Shown here: piece after piece, positions 18,337 to 29,021 of the stretch
Numbering within the stretch: position 1 is the stretch's first letter
Layout: each line of letters begins with the position of its first letter
Assembly: GCA_000818945.1 (NCBI GenBank)
Contig: KN805395.1
Location: forward strand, 436,138-500,137
Origin: Schizochytrium sp. CCTCC M209059
Lineage: Eukaryota > Sar > Bigyra > Thraustochytrida > Thraustochytriidae
Length of the DNA: 64,000 nucleotides
Direction of reading: 5' to 3'
Program-made: the position numbers and the translations under genes
The notes under the pieces: generated by a model
Told to the model about the DNA's origin: nothing
The model's database searches: none
The model's input: only the letters and a program-made list of their open reading frames with translations

Positions 18337-20958
18337 ATGTATTGCCCAAGTGCTCAGCAACTTGGCAAAGTGGGTCTCGCGCTTTCACCCCCTCAAACCT
18401 CGCGAGCAAGCAGGTCGCGCGTCTCGTCGTCAGAGTCTGAGGTCCTTGCATGGCCGAGCTATCTCCTCGTTAAAGGTTCCAGGGACTGCGAGTGCGACGG
18501 GATTTTCGAGCGTCTGCAAGGCGTCGAGCACAATGGCGCGCCCGTTTATTGTCACGCAGACGGTCTTGTCATTTGTAGAGTCACCATTGCTGGACGCAGA
18601 GGATGGGTACTTGGCGCCGAAAAAGACATGGTACTTTACGGCACCTGCAAATGGACGTGTCAAGCCGAAGTAGGTGCAGGCCGAGGGCACCCGTGGACCG
18701 CATATCATCAAGATGAGCAAGCTTCCCGCTTACGTTGCATGGTGCAAGCTCTTCCCTTCCACATGCTGCGAACAAAAGGGCCTGTGCGCGTGATGATTGC
18801 CGGCTCCAAGCACGATTCGTGGCTTCCTGCGCGCGCATCCATTGAGGGCTTTGCATTACGCGTAAAAGGTCCCACGGCCCTTGGGCCATCAGGTATTGTC
18901 TTGGATATGCGTGGCCATGAGATTTCACAGTCTTCTCAAGGAAAGAACATCTTCAATGTCATCCTTCGGGGCGCCAAAGACAAGCCAGAAAACCGCGTAA
19001 TCTCCATCGACTGCGCGGCGGACGCTCCAAGCGGCGAGGAAGAGACCACCGTCGAACTCTGGAGAGCCTCGTTTCGAATTCTCTCCGTCAATGCCAAGAA
19101 AGAACGCTACGACTCCGACGCAAAGTCCGAAACGTCAAGTCCCGTTCCCATCGAGAACGAGATTGGTATTGGAAGTGAAGATGACTCTGTCGATCACCTG
19201 CCAGTCAGCGCTGCAAGATCTTCAAAGCGTTCTGCGCGGCAAAAGTCCAAGCACCGAGAAAAGAAAAAGAAAGGTTCTCGCCATTCGCATGAGCGCAGTG
19301 AAGAGGGTTCGAAGGATCGCAAGAGCCATTCATTGCGGCGAAACTCTGACCCTCAAGAAAAGGAAGAAGATTCGCACCGTGCCGGATCCGACATTGAAAA
19401 TGAAGATTTGACCTCCTCGAGACGCAGGTCAAAGTACCGAGAAAATAAATCTTCTCGAGACTCGTACGATCAAAACGATAGTGATGAGGAAGAAAATGAC
19501 CATAATGATGGCAAAGAGAAGGAGGAGGAAGAAGAACAAGACCAAGACATCGAACTCCCTCGCAATGCGTACGACCGAGACGACAGTGAGGAGTATGACG
19601 AAGATTTGATGCGGGATTCTTCGAAGCGCAAGTCAAAGCATTGCCGACATAGAAAGAAGGAATCTCGCAAATCGCTTGAAGAGAATGCAGAAGAAAGACC
19701 CTCTCGTTATCTATACGATCAAGGCAACAGCGACGAGGACGAGGGAAATCTCTCAGGACACAGGTCGAAGCAGCACCGAAAAAAGAAAAGTTCTCGCAAG
19801 TCACGCAATCGTGCTAAGAGCGAAAAACACAAAACTAAGACACCTCCTCCGAATACCTTTGATCGAGGCAACAGTGGAGAAGACGAAGAGGACTTAATGC
19901 AATCACCTTTCGGGCAAAAAGCAAAGAACAAAGCTCATCCTCCTATGGAATCCTTCGATCAAGGCCGCAGTGAAGAGGATGGAGAGGATTTGATGCAGCC
20001 ATCTTCAAGGCGAAAATCCAAGATGAAAACTTCCCCTCAGGGAATCTATGATCAAGGCAACAGTGAAGAAGACGAAGAGGATTTAATGCAATCGCCTTTG
20101 GGGCAAAAAGCAAAGATCAAAGCTCACCCTCCTATAGAATCCTTTGATCAAGGCCACAGTGAAGAGGATGAAGAGGATCTGATGCAGCCATCTTCAGGGC
20201 GAAAATCCAAGATGAAAACTCCACCTCAGGAAATCTATGATCGAGGCAACAGCGAGGAGGATGAGGAAGAGCTCACTGGCGGCGGGCGCGCTTTGCGCGG
20301 ACGAACAGTACCAACTCCTCGCAATACGTACAATCGCGGCGACACAGACGAGGATGAAGAGGATCTAACCGACAACCATGCGACCGAGGCCAGTTCTCAT
20401 TCTCGTCGTTCCAAAACAAGCCCCGGAGCCACGTACAACCGCGGTGATGCAGACGAGGACGACGAGGACCTCTTGGAGAACAGAGGCTCGCGAAAGAAGA
20501 AATCCTCGAAGTCGGCCTCGCGCAGTCGGAGATCCAAGTCCTCCCGCAGAAAGTCGAGATCCTCTGCAGAGCCAAAGGGAGCAAGCGCAGGCGCAGGCGA
20601 CGCGGACGGGACGAGCTCGTGCGGGGACACCTCGAGCTCGTACTTCTCGTGGCAGTCCCCGCGCACGCTGGAGGAGAAGTCCCCGCCGCCGCCACAAGAG
20701 TCCCCACTGGCAGCCGAGGCCGAGAGCGCGGCGGCGGCGGCGCGGCGGCGGCGGCCTCCGCCCTCGCTGGCGCACCTGCGGCGGCTCAAGGCGGCCGCGG
20801 GCGCCGACACGGAGCCCGCGGAGCCTTCGAGCGGCAGCGAGAGGGCCAGGGCAGCGCTCCCGGGGACGGCGCTCTCGCCGGAGGAGCAGGCGCTCCACGA
20901 GCAGCGCAAAGACCAAATGCTGCGCAGCCACCTCGCCGTGTACTCGACGCTGCGCTAG
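18337..20958 (+). CDS. Large protein with N-terminal globular part and charged repeat tail
   Basis: Unidentified protein of about 873 residues. I use the first in-frame ATG (MYCPSAQQLGK); the frame is open for 40 codons before it. Residues about 45-110 (FERLQGVEHNGAPVY..GRRGWVLGAE) resemble a short beta-rich module with NG-x-P-x-Y and W-x-L/I-G motifs that recurs in protist proteins. Residues about 110-290 look globular. From about 295 on the sequence is disordered: Ser/Arg/Lys clusters alternate with acidic repeats such as YDQGNSEEDEEDLMQ, spaced about 22-25 residues, at least ten times. The last 150 residues are Ala/Pro/Arg-rich. The RS-like and acidic blocks suggest a nuclear or RNA-associated protein, as an inference only. 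Confidence 0.7.
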   Translation: MYCPSAQQLGKVGLALSPPQTSRASRSRVSSSESEVLAWPSYLLVKGSRDCECDGIFERLQGVEHNGAPVYCHADGLVICRVTIAGRRGWVLGAEKDMVLYGTCKWTCQAEVGAGRGHPWTAYHQDEQASRLRCMVQALPFHMLRTKGPVRVMIAGSKHDSWLPARASIEGFALRVKGPTALGPSGIVLDMRGHEISQSSQGKNIFNVILRGAKDKPENRVISIDCAADAPSGEEETTVELWRASFRILSVNAKKERYDSDAKSETSSPVPIENEIGIGSEDDSVDHLPVSAARSSKRSARQKSKHREKKKKGSRHSHERSEEGSKDRKSHSLRRNSDPQEKEEDSHRAGSDIENEDLTSSRRRSKYRENKSSRDSYDQNDSDEEENDHNDGKEKEEEEEQDQDIELPRNAYDRDDSEEYDEDLMRDSSKRKSKHCRHRKKESRKSLEENAEERPSRYLYDQGNSDEDEGNLSGHRSKQHRKKKSSRKSRNRAKSEKHKTKTPPPNTFDRGNSGEDEEDLMQSPFGQKAKNKAHPPMESFDQGRSEEDGEDLMQPSSRRKSKMKTSPQGIYDQGNSEEDEEDLMQSPLGQKAKIKAHPPIESFDQGHSEEDEEDLMQPSSGRKSKMKTPPQEIYDRGNSEEDEEELTGGGRALRGRTVPTPRNTYNRGDTDEDEEDLTDNHATEASSHSRRSKTSPGATYNRGDADEDDEDLLENRGSRKKKSSKSASRSRRSKSSRRKSRSSAEPKGASAGAGDADGTSSCGDTSSSYFSWQSPRTLEEKSPPPPQESPLAAEAESAAAAARRRRPPPSLAHLRRLKAAAGADTEPAEPSSGSERARAALPGTALSPEEQALHEQRKDQMLRSHLAVYSTLR

Positions 20959-21063
20959 GCCTTGCGCTCATTGCGTGCCGCAAGTCGCCCAGCCGCCTCT
21001 ACACTCGCCCGTCCGGACGCCGCGTATCCTCTTTTGGGGGCCAGCGCTGTGTCCAGGTGGTCC

Positions 21064-21087
21064 ATGGCGACCACGGCGGCCACGGCT

Positions 21088-21131
<44 letters not shown>

Positions 21132-22344
21132 AGCTTCGGGCCAGAATGAGGACGAGAAGCTGACTACGGCTGCACGCGTGGCGCGAGCAGGACGTGGTGT
21201 GTACGTGACGACCCAATTTGGGTTCGAGCGCGTGGCCGCAGAGGAGCTTGGGGCAACGCTGGGCAAACAGAGGGCCGAGCTACTCGAGGACAAAGGGTTC
21301 GTCTTCGCGGCGCTCGACTCCTTTGACTGTCTGACGCAGGAGGCCGCAAGTAAATTGCGTAGCGTGGAAAACGCGTACGCCCTGGTGACCGCGATGCGTA
21401 TCGCAGGATTGGCGCAGATGCCAAAGGAAGAGGCGCTTGATGCGCTGCGCCGCGCGGCGGCAGAAACAGACCCCGCGTGCTGGGAGGCCGCAAAGGAGGC
21501 AGCCTGGCGCGTGCGTGGCGCATCTGTCAAAGAGTCCGCGCGGGGTGCCAAATTCCGCATCTTTCGCAAACGCTTTGGTAAGCCCAAGCATCAATTTACT
21601 AGCACGGACATTGGTCTTCCGGTCTTCAAGGGTCTGGACCCGCTCTTGCCGGACTGGGAGGGTGTGCTCGAGGATCCAAATGTGTCCATCATGGCGCGTG
21701 TCTCGGATGACATTCTTTTTTTGGGCGTTAAACTCACCGACGAGCTTGTGTGGTCTAACCTCTTGTTGCCGTACGAGCGCGAGCGTGTGCTTACCCCATT
21801 GCGACCGTCCGCGGCACATGCCATGGCTGTGCTCTCCCGTCCGCAGCCTGCCGAGATCTTTATCGACCCCATGGCCGGCTGCGGAACAATTCCCGAGGTT
21901 GCGGCGCACTCGTATGCCGGCCAACTATTTTGCATCTCTGGCGAAAAGGATGCGCTCAGCGTGCAAAAGGCGCGCCGCAATGCGGACGTTTCGCCTATGC
22001 ACGCATATCTGGACGTTGTGCAGTGGGATGCGCGCCGTTTACCGCTGCGCGAAGGCGTTGTGCACCGTGCGGCCTGCGACCTCCCATTTGGGAAAAAGTG
22101 CGGCAGTCGCAAGCAAAACAAGACGCTTTACGTGGACCTCGTCAAAGAACTCGATCGGACGATGGTGCGGGGCGGAGCGGCGGTGCTGCTCTCCGGGGAC
22201 TTGCGCAACATCGAATCGTGTAATCCACCTGGAAGAACGTGTACGAGCGAGCAGTGGCGTGCGCAGTGCGGCGGTCTTGACGTAACGATTAAAATTATTC
22301 ACAAGCGCGAGACGCCAGTCGTCTGCAACGATGCAGACTCATAG
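21064..22344 (+). CDS. THUMP-domain tRNA guanine-N2 methyltransferase (THUMPD3/Trm14-like)
   Basis: Predicted S-adenosylmethionine-dependent enzyme that makes N2-methylguanosine in tRNA. Start chosen at MATTAATA; it is followed by a run of about 15 threonines from an (ACG)n repeat. A THUMP-like region covers about residues 40-210 (VYVTTQFGFERVAAEEL at its start). The Rossmann methyltransferase follows with IDPMAGCGTIPEVAA (motif I) near 275 and DLPFGKKCGSRKQNK (motif IV), the form typical of THUMPD3 rather than THUMPD2. Length 426 residues is slightly shorter than human THUMPD3. It lies only 105 bases after the previous gene and 111 bases from the convergent short-chain dehydrogenase gene. 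Confidence 0.85.
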
Positions 22345-22455
22345 GTGTATTGCATGGATGTGGATCATTTTTACTTTTATATTACCACCACTATCACCAC
22401 TACCAGCAGTCGCAGCAGATCTCGCTGCGGGCTTGCAATTCTTGCGCCACGAGAC

Positions 22456-23511
22456 TCACAAGTTCGTCGTTATGAGCGCGTCTGCCCATGATTCGGGCAG
22501 AGTGAGCAAAAGAGAATAGATGGGCCAAAACAAGGGCGCGAGAACCGTCGACACGGACGGCGAGAGAGGATCGTTGGCGACAGCGACGAGTGCTTTGGCC
22601 ACATCATCGGGGCCCAGAATGACCCAACGGTTCTTGATGCTCATAGCTTCATCGTGGCGTGCGTCCGCCGCAGCCATTGCATCCGCAAAAGTGTCGTTTG
22701 CATTTTCGGAGAGCCAGAGCTTTCCAGCTTCAGACTGTGCGGCAACAAGAGGCGTGTCGATCGGGCCAGGATTGATCGTGTGAACTCTGAGCTTTCGGCC
22801 CGAAGCGACGATTTCTCGACGCAAGGTCTCAGCAAAGCCAAGCAAGCCAGCCTTGGTCGACGAATAGGCGCACTGCCATGGCCAAGCAGTGCGGCCCGAG
22901 ATACTTCCCACATTGACGACGGCACTTGAATGGGCGCTCGCCAAGAGGGTGTCTTTGAAGGCGGTGCACATGCGGATCGGGCCCATCAGGTTGACTTGCA
23001 TTTGCGTCTCAATCTGTGTCCAAGGGCAACTGAGGACTGGACCAACGAAAGCGACGGCAGCGCAGTTGATGAGAAGGTCAAGGCCGGGTCGGTCTGCATC
23101 GCTCTTGAGCTCTTCCGTGACGCGGTCGCGCAGCGCCTCGCAGGATTCAAGACTCGTGACATCCGTGCGAGCTGTGCGTACGTCAAGGCCAGCCTGCTCG
23201 CGGAGGTCCCGGTCCACCGAGGCGAGATTTGCTTCATTGATATCGACGCAGTACACGCGCCATCCTTGTCGTGCGAGGAGCTCGACCGTGCTGCGTCCCA
23301 CGCCCGAGGCACCACCAGTGACCACGGCAGTCTTGCCTTTACCCGAGACTTGGAGAGCGCGCTTGGCACGGAGTACGCGAAAAGCTTTCCTTGTGAGCAC
23401 AAGAAAAGCCCATGCCAGAAGAGCGCGCACAACCGCACGCGAGTCTGACAGCGCGCTGCGCAAGAGGCGGCTCAGCGCGCTCTGCTGCTGCTGCGTCTGC
23501 GTCTGCGCCAT
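22456..23511 (-). CDS. Short-chain dehydrogenase/reductase, membrane-anchored
   Basis: Classical SDR of about 351 residues, probably acting on a retinol-like, steroid or lipid substrate at a membrane. A Gln-rich start leads into a hydrophobic anchor (about residues 24-38, AVVRALLAWAFLVL). Then come the cofactor loop TGGASGVG near 63, NCAA near 145, the catalytic serine in VGSISG, YSSTK with catalytic Tyr and Lys, and PGPIDTP. VYCVDIN at the end of beta-2 suggests NAD(H). The chosen ATG has an AAAATGG context; another in-frame ATG 26 codons upstream (at 23589) has a poorer context. The C-terminus is hydrophobic. Confidence 0.88.
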   Translation of the reverse strand: MAQTQTQQQQSALSRLLRSALSDSRAVVRALLAWAFLVLTRKAFRVLRAKRALQVSGKGKTAVVTGGASGVGRSTVELLARQGWRVYCVDINEANLASVDRDLREQAGLDVRTARTDVTSLESCEALRDRVTEELKSDADRPGLDLLINCAAVAFVGPVLSCPWTQIETQMQVNLMGPIRMCTAFKDTLLASAHSSAVVNVGSISGRTAWPWQCAYSSTKAGLLGFAETLRREIVASGRKLRVHTINPGPIDTPLVAAQSEAGKLWLSENANDTFADAMAAADARHDEAMSIKNRWVILGPDDVAKALVAVANDPLSPSVSTVLAPLFWPIYSLLLTLPESWADALITTNL

Positions 23512-23692
23512 TTTCGTTCGCAAGTTCGTGTTCACGCTTTGTCCAGTCTGCGACCAGCACCAGACTGGGACTTGAAGTTTGGCGGACATAGATGTGCGCT
23601 TGGCTCATCGTAACCCACAATTCGTATGAATGCGTATAGGTTGTACGTATACTACCTTCAGTGATGCCCATCTCGACCGAGGACAGAGCAAT

Positions 23693-23790
23693 GGGACAGA
23701 GCTGATAATCGACGAGGCGTTTTGGAGTTGAGGAACAAAAAGGGACAGAGCCAGAAATCGACGAAGGCTTTTGGGAGTTGATGAGGAACA
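23693..23790. repeat. 49-bp direct repeat, two copies
   Basis: GGGACAGAGC begins at 23693 and again at 23742. Each copy is followed by AATCGACGA, a TTTTGG stretch and GAGGAACAAA. It lies in the 413 bases between the dehydrogenase start and the ALIX-like stop. Confidence 0.8.
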
Positions 23791-23924
23791 AAGAGAAAAG
23801 CATAAACTTCACAAAGAATTATTTTGGTGAAAAAAAGAAAGAGAGAGCCCTCACCAGCCTTACAGTAAATGAGTTTTTCGCCGCGCTTGCGTGGTAAGAG
23901 CTAAATGTGTGAGAGAAGAAGAGA

Positions 23925-24364
23925 TTACCTCCAGCCAAAGCGCTTCTTTGAGGTTCGCTTGCTCGGAGGCGAAGGCTCTGCACCAAGAATGTGATTGATC
24001 GCACGGTTGACATCTCCACCAGCACCATCGAGAGCTTCTGCCAAGCGCTCATCAGAAACAGAATTTCCTAGTGCGGCACGCATCTGTTCGATTTTGGCAG
24101 CATCCCCGGTACTGCCTCCCATCGCGCTCGAGTACGAGGGAGGTGGTGGAGCGCTTACCTGAGCCGCCATAGGCGCGGATCCACCACCATCCATGGGGTA
24201 CGCCGCCATCGCAGGGACGGTCTGTACAGCAGAGGGGCCCATGGGAAAGGCTTGCGCAGCACCATTACCCGCGGAGCCCACTGCATAGGGTGTCATGAGA
24301 GGCTGCGACTGCATTCGGTTGTAGCCAGGACGGTCCATGCCCGGATACGCCCCCTGCGACTGCC

Positions 24365-24395
<31 letters not shown>

Positions 24396-26639
24396 TGCAG
24401 AAGGAGGACCGCCACCGAAACGGGAGGAAAGCTCTGTCTCGAGTTCCTTGCGCTGCAGCTCGCGCACGTAGCAATGGTCCATGGCGGTCGTTCTCAGCTG
24501 CTCGATGCGACCCGAAAGGTTCAGATAGAACTTTTCGCCTTCAAGAATGTAGGTAGCGAGCTCGTCAAAGACCTCAATGGCTTGATCGATCTCAGCAATG
24601 AGACCCTCGCGCTTGAGCGACCCTTCGGACTGTCCACGCATCTTGGAAAACTCAAAGTTGAGATCCAGAACTTTGCTGAGCATCGCCGGAAGATCATCGA
24701 TTCGATGCTCCATCTCTTCGAGCATTTGATCGTACTTGTGGATCTCGCTGTCGATAAGCTTGGAAAGCTTTGACTCGCTGGCCGCAATCGCACTGGCGCC
24801 GCCGGGCGCACTCATCATGGCAGCAGCGATCGAGTCTGACGCGGTTTCGTCGACAAGTTGACCCTGCAGACCCTCAAGTTCCTGAATGCTGGCGCCCAGA
24901 TCCACGAGCATGAGCGCAAGGTCCGTGCGCGTGGCCTCGACATCCGGATTATCGTCAACTTCGTCCGAAGAAGGGAACATGCGGTCGAGGTTCGAGCGGC
25001 TGTAGTTGAGAATCTCCATTTTGTTTTTGGACGCCGAAAGCTTCTCGCGCAAAACTCCGTCCGAAGCATGAGCCTCAGCGACGAGACTCTTGTAGCGCGA
25101 GACGTCGCCCCGCATGTGCAAGCTCAAGTTGGCTGAGGGCGTGATTGTCCAGAGCTCGCCCCACGCCGAGCGGCACGCTGCATCCTCCTGTTCCTCCTCT
25201 TGAAGTTTGGCTTCGATCAAGCGAAGCTCCTCGTCAGACTTGGCTGCAAGCGCATCGTTGTCCCGAAGAGAACCTTCCAGACCCGAAACGCCACCACGCG
25301 AAAGTACGCCGCTCTCGATACGGGTCCAGACAGCTTCGGGAATGCCGTCTTGCGAGGCATCACCTGCCTCTACAGCGGCAGGAAGGCCCGCTTCGGAAAG
25401 GCGGAGCTTCACTGTCTCTGTGGCGTCCTGCACCTTGTTTCCAAACTCTTCGACCATGTGCGTGAGCTGGCTCTTGTACAAGGTGTCGGCCTCTTGCATG
25501 ACGACAGGAAGCAGGCCTGCGAAGAGTGCCTCCTCGTACACGTCGCTGCCCCGACGCAACGTTTGGGAAATGTCGGCCGTGTAGGCAAGGTGATCAGGAG
25601 GGGCGATCGGTTTGGCGAGTGCGGCCATGGGTGGCGTTGAAAGGGACCTTGCGGGCGGGATGGGCTGCATGTAGATGCGGTTGTTGTCATCCGAGGCATC
25701 GTCGAGGCGACTGTGAATTACTTGGCGAAGATGGCGCACAGTCTCCAGCATGGAAGCCGGCAGGCGGCCCTTTTGGCCAGCGTAAATGGCCTCCTCGCAG
25801 AGCTGACTGGCGAGCCCAAGGCGTGAGATCTCCTCGCCATATCCCTCGGTCGTCTCCTCTGCGACTTCGTGAACAACTTTGGCGTACTGGAACTGGGTCG
25901 AGGCCTGAAAGCACTTGTGCTGAAAATCAAGATGAACGGCCCAGGTTGGGTCAAGGGTGGCCGCGAGCGTCGAGGACGAAGCGGATTCGAGGGCGCAGCC
26001 GTACCACTCGCAGGCCTGCGAAGACAGTTTGCTGAGAATGGCAGGCTTGAGCTCATCGCGGATGGCCTTTTCGTAAAAGCATGCTTGCGCCTGGGCCAGC
26101 ATCAGGTTGATGAGCATTTCGAGGCCATCGGGAGACATGTCCGTGAGCGTGGGGCCGAGCAGACGATGGCCAATGACGTTATCGCGCAAGTGGAAAAAGA
26201 TGCCGGCCGCGCGCTGGAAAAAGGCGCAAGCCTTTTTCAAGCCTCCCATGTCGCTGCGATCTTGCACCATGCCCTGATGCGAGAGCACGGCGGCCAAATT
26301 GAAGAGAACGCTCGCGCGTTCGAATTCGAATTGGGTCATGCTCAACTTCTTTGTGGGTCGCAGGGCATCGTACCAGACAAAGGTCAGCTTGAGGCCGCCT
26401 TCGCCGAGGGGGAAGCGGGGCTCAACGTCCCCCAGCATCGTCAGGTAGCTCTCCATGGCCTCCACGGAGCTGTCGCCGGCACCGGTCGCATTGGCCACTC
26501 TCTCGCGGGTTGTGCTCAGCCGCTGGATCGAGCTCGCATGCTTGTCGAGCTCCTCGGGGCTGTAGTTACTCGAGATGTACGTGCGCAGGGGGCCTGACCA
26601 GTCCAGGCCCTTGGTCTCTTTCAGCGGTACGGCCAGCAT
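23925..26639 (-). CDS. PDCD6IP: Bro1/ALIX-like ESCRT-associated protein with C-terminal UBA-like domain
   Basis: Family role: links ESCRT-I/III in endosomal sorting and membrane scission. The 904 residues begin with a complete Bro1 domain (about 1-370; LDWSGPLRTYISSNY, FEFERASVLFNLAAVLSHQG). A coiled, ALIX-V-like helical domain follows (about 380-700). Then comes a Gln/Pro/Ala-rich segment (about 730-850) with ten consecutive glutamines encoded by a CTG/CAG repeat at about 24363-24396. Residues about 855-895 look like a UBA domain (IEQMRAALGNSVSDERLAEAL..GDVNRAINHIL), which is not part of animal ALIX or yeast Bro1 as I know them. The last residues are basic (KRTSKKRFGWR). The start directly opens the Bro1 domain. 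Confidence 0.9.
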
Positions 26640-26806
26640 TCTCGTGTATCTTCTGTCTTCTACGCGCGCGCGTTGGGCGAGGTGGTCTTTTGTCTGTACG
26701 CCGGGCGCCCTTCACGCGAAGGTGCGACTCTCTCTCCTCCTCTCGCGCAGGCCGCGACCGCCCACGGCACGTTCCCCCGCTCGCGCTGGCTCGCGCGCTT
26801 GCTGGT

Positions 26807-26854
<48 letters not shown>
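26807..26854 (-). repeat. (GCAA)12 tetranucleotide array, upstream of ALIX-like gene
   Basis: Twelve perfect TTGC units on the plus strand, hence GCAA on the sense strand of the minus-strand ALIX-like gene, about 170 bases before its ATG. Confidence 0.97.
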
Positions 26855-26856
<2 letters not shown>

Positions 26857-27770
26857 TGCGAAGCGTGCGTGCGTGTGCGCGAGTGCTCCTTCTCTCCGTC
26901 GGCGAAGCTCGTCGTCTCGCGCGGACCCTTTCGCGCGCGGCGGAAGGGGGGAAGTGTCTTCCTTGGCGCCGCGGCGCGGCCCCGACCGACCGGCCTCGCG
27001 CTGCTCCGGCGCGCCGGATGGAGCTCGGCTGGGCTCGGCACGGCCGGCTTCGCTCGCCTGGATTCTGGTCTGCCGGCCGGCGGGGGGGAACTCTCCGAAA
27101 TGGGTTGTTCTTTTCGTAACCGCCTTACGTTGCGCGTCGGGATGTGGGATCTTAATACTGAGTTTAAGGCGGGTACTAGAGATAGACTCTGAAAACGCCC
27201 CTCTCACGTGGGGAGATTAGCATGGCTCCGGGGGGCAGTGTGCGAAGCAGCGGCGTGCACGTGCTGCTACTTTCTTCTCCTGGACCAGGAGCACGAGCCG
27301 CCGGCGGAGTACACGCAGGCCGCCGCCCCTGCCGCCCGCCCGCCCGCCCGCCAGCTCTGGCGCGAGCGCGCCGTGGCCGGCCGAGGCGCGCGCGTCCCTG
27401 CGACCGTTCCAACCCTGGGCGCTTTCGCAGCGCAGCACGCGCTGGCGCTGGCGCTGGCACTGGCGCCGCCACCGCCGCAGCACGGTCAACAATGTGCGAG
27501 TGCGAGGTGCGCGTGTGCACAAGAACAGCGACAACAGGTTGGAGTTCAACTTGAACAAGAGCAGCTTCTTCAAGAGCGGCAGCACGAAGCGGGGCCGGGC
27601 GAGGCGAGGCGAGGCGGTAAACCCGCGTCGCGTCCACGGCGCGCGCGGAGACCCCGGAGACGCTGTGCGCGGCGAGCTGCTCCTCCGGCGAGGAAGCGAG
27701 GGCTCGCTGGACTTGGACTTTCCTTTTCTCTCGTTCGTACCCGCGGGAGGGAGGTGCGAGGGCGCGGGAA

Positions 27771-27810
27771 AGCAAGCAAGCAAGCAAGCAAGCAAGCGAG
27801 CAAGCGGGCG
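27771..27810 (+). repeat. (AGCA)n tetranucleotide array in the rhomboid 5' leader
   Basis: Seven AGCA units grade into GCGAGCAAGCGGGCGAGC and end about 18 bases before the rhomboid start codon, on its sense strand. Confidence 0.95.
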
Positions 27811-27827
27811 AGCGAGGCAGAGGCACG

Positions 27828-29021
27828 ATGCCGAGAAGGTCGGAGGACCGGGCGAGCGCAGACAGACGGTCCGTGGACTCCGCGTTCAGCATTGCGTCGC
27901 CGGTGGATGCCGTGCCCGCGGTGGTCATTTTGCCACGCAGCGATAGCGACGTCGCGCGCGAGGTGGCGCTCGGGGAGAGCGCAGAAAGCGTCGTCCGCAC
28001 AAACCATACCCATGACGAGACGTATGCGGAGCGACTGCAACGCGAGGCTCTCGAGGAGGAGCAGCGCCGTCGTGAACGCGAGCGCATCATGGCCGAGGGC
28101 GACCGCAGCCTCGCTGCGGCCATGTACCAGGCCGACCTCGACGACATGTACACGCAAGTCACAGCATTCGACCGCGCGCACGAAGGCGAGGTCTTTGCTC
28201 GCGACGAGGACCACACGCCGTGGTTTAGCCGATGCACGGCCGTGGTGCTCATCATTGTCATGATCGCCGAAGTGGGCGTGAATGGCTGGAAGCTAGAAGA
28301 CTATCAAGTGAACCCGCTCCTCGGCCCGTCCGTGGAGACGCTGAGCAAAATGGGAGCCAAAGACACCTCGTTGATTCTCGAGGGCGAGTTTTACCGCATC
28401 TTCACACCCATCATTCTTCACGCCGGTTTCGTGCACTTGATCTTCAACTTGCTTGCTCTGTTTAACATTGGCTTTTCCATGGAGCGAGACTTTGGCTCCC
28501 TCAAGATCAGCATCATCTTTATTGGCTCTGGCATCTTTGGAGTCCTGCTCTCGGCCATCTTTCTGCCCCAGCAGCTGTCCGTAGGCGCCTCTGGAGCTCT
28601 GTTCGGTCTTTTCGGCGCTGCCTGGTCAGATCTCTTGCACAATTGGTCGCTCTATGGCAGTTCTGCCAAGTGTGTGTTGCTGCAGCTCGTCTTTGCGACG
28701 ATTTTCAACCTGGGTCTCGGGCTGCTCCCGTATCTCGACAACTTTGCTCACTTCGGAGGATTCTGCTGTGGGCTTTTTCTTGGCTTCACGCTTCTCGTAC
28801 AGAAACGCTACAACATTTGGGGCGATCTCCAGCAACGCAGAACGTATCAGGTAATTGTGCAGAGTCTCGCCCTGGTGATTCTGCCAATCCTCTTTGTCGT
28901 GCTTACGCTTGTACTCTACCTTGATGTCAATGTGGTAGATTCCTGCGAATGGTGCTCGTACATTAGTTGTGTTCCCCTTCCGATCGGGGCAAGCGAAGAA
29001 GACCTTTGGTGGGAATGCTGA
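27828..29021 (+). CDS. Rhomboid-family intramembrane serine protease
   Basis: Predicted to cleave transmembrane substrates within the membrane. The 397-residue protein has a disordered cytosolic N-terminus of about 125 residues with a charged helix (EEEQRRRERERIM). One membrane segment follows (about 140-155), then the six-helix rhomboid core. Core motifs are HAGFVHLIFNLLAL, the catalytic serine 255 in VGASGALFG, and the catalytic histidine 308 in NFAHFGG. A seventh helix lies near residues 345-365. The C-terminal tail holds three closely spaced cysteines (CEWCSYISC). All catalytic residues are present, so it is probably an active protease of the secretory-pathway (PARL-unlike) type. Confidence 0.93.
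   Translation: MPRRSEDRASADRRSVDSAFSIASPVDAVPAVVILPRSDSDVAREVALGESAESVVRTNHTHDETYAERLQREALEEEQRRRERERIMAEGDRSLAAAMYQADLDDMYTQVTAFDRAHEGEVFARDEDHTPWFSRCTAVVLIIVMIAEVGVNGWKLEDYQVNPLLGPSVETLSKMGAKDTSLILEGEFYRIFTPIILHAGFVHLIFNLLALFNIGFSMERDFGSLKISIIFIGSGIFGVLLSAIFLPQQLSVGASGALFGLFGAAWSDLLHNWSLYGSSAKCVLLQLVFATIFNLGLGLLPYLDNFAHFGGFCCGLFLGFTLLVQKRYNIWGDLQQRRTYQVIVQSLALVILPILFVVLTLVLYLDVNVVDSCEWCSYISCVPLPIGASEEDLWWEC

Larger units (their letters stand above)
26640..27827. promoter_or_regulatory. bidirectional promoter region, ALIX-like and rhomboid genes
   Basis: 1.2 kb between divergent genes. It is GC-rich in patches and has GCAA-type tetranucleotide arrays near both ends (listed separately), each on the sense strand of its nearer gene. 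Long overlapping frames on both strands are compositional shadows. No gene is supported within it. Confidence 0.55.
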
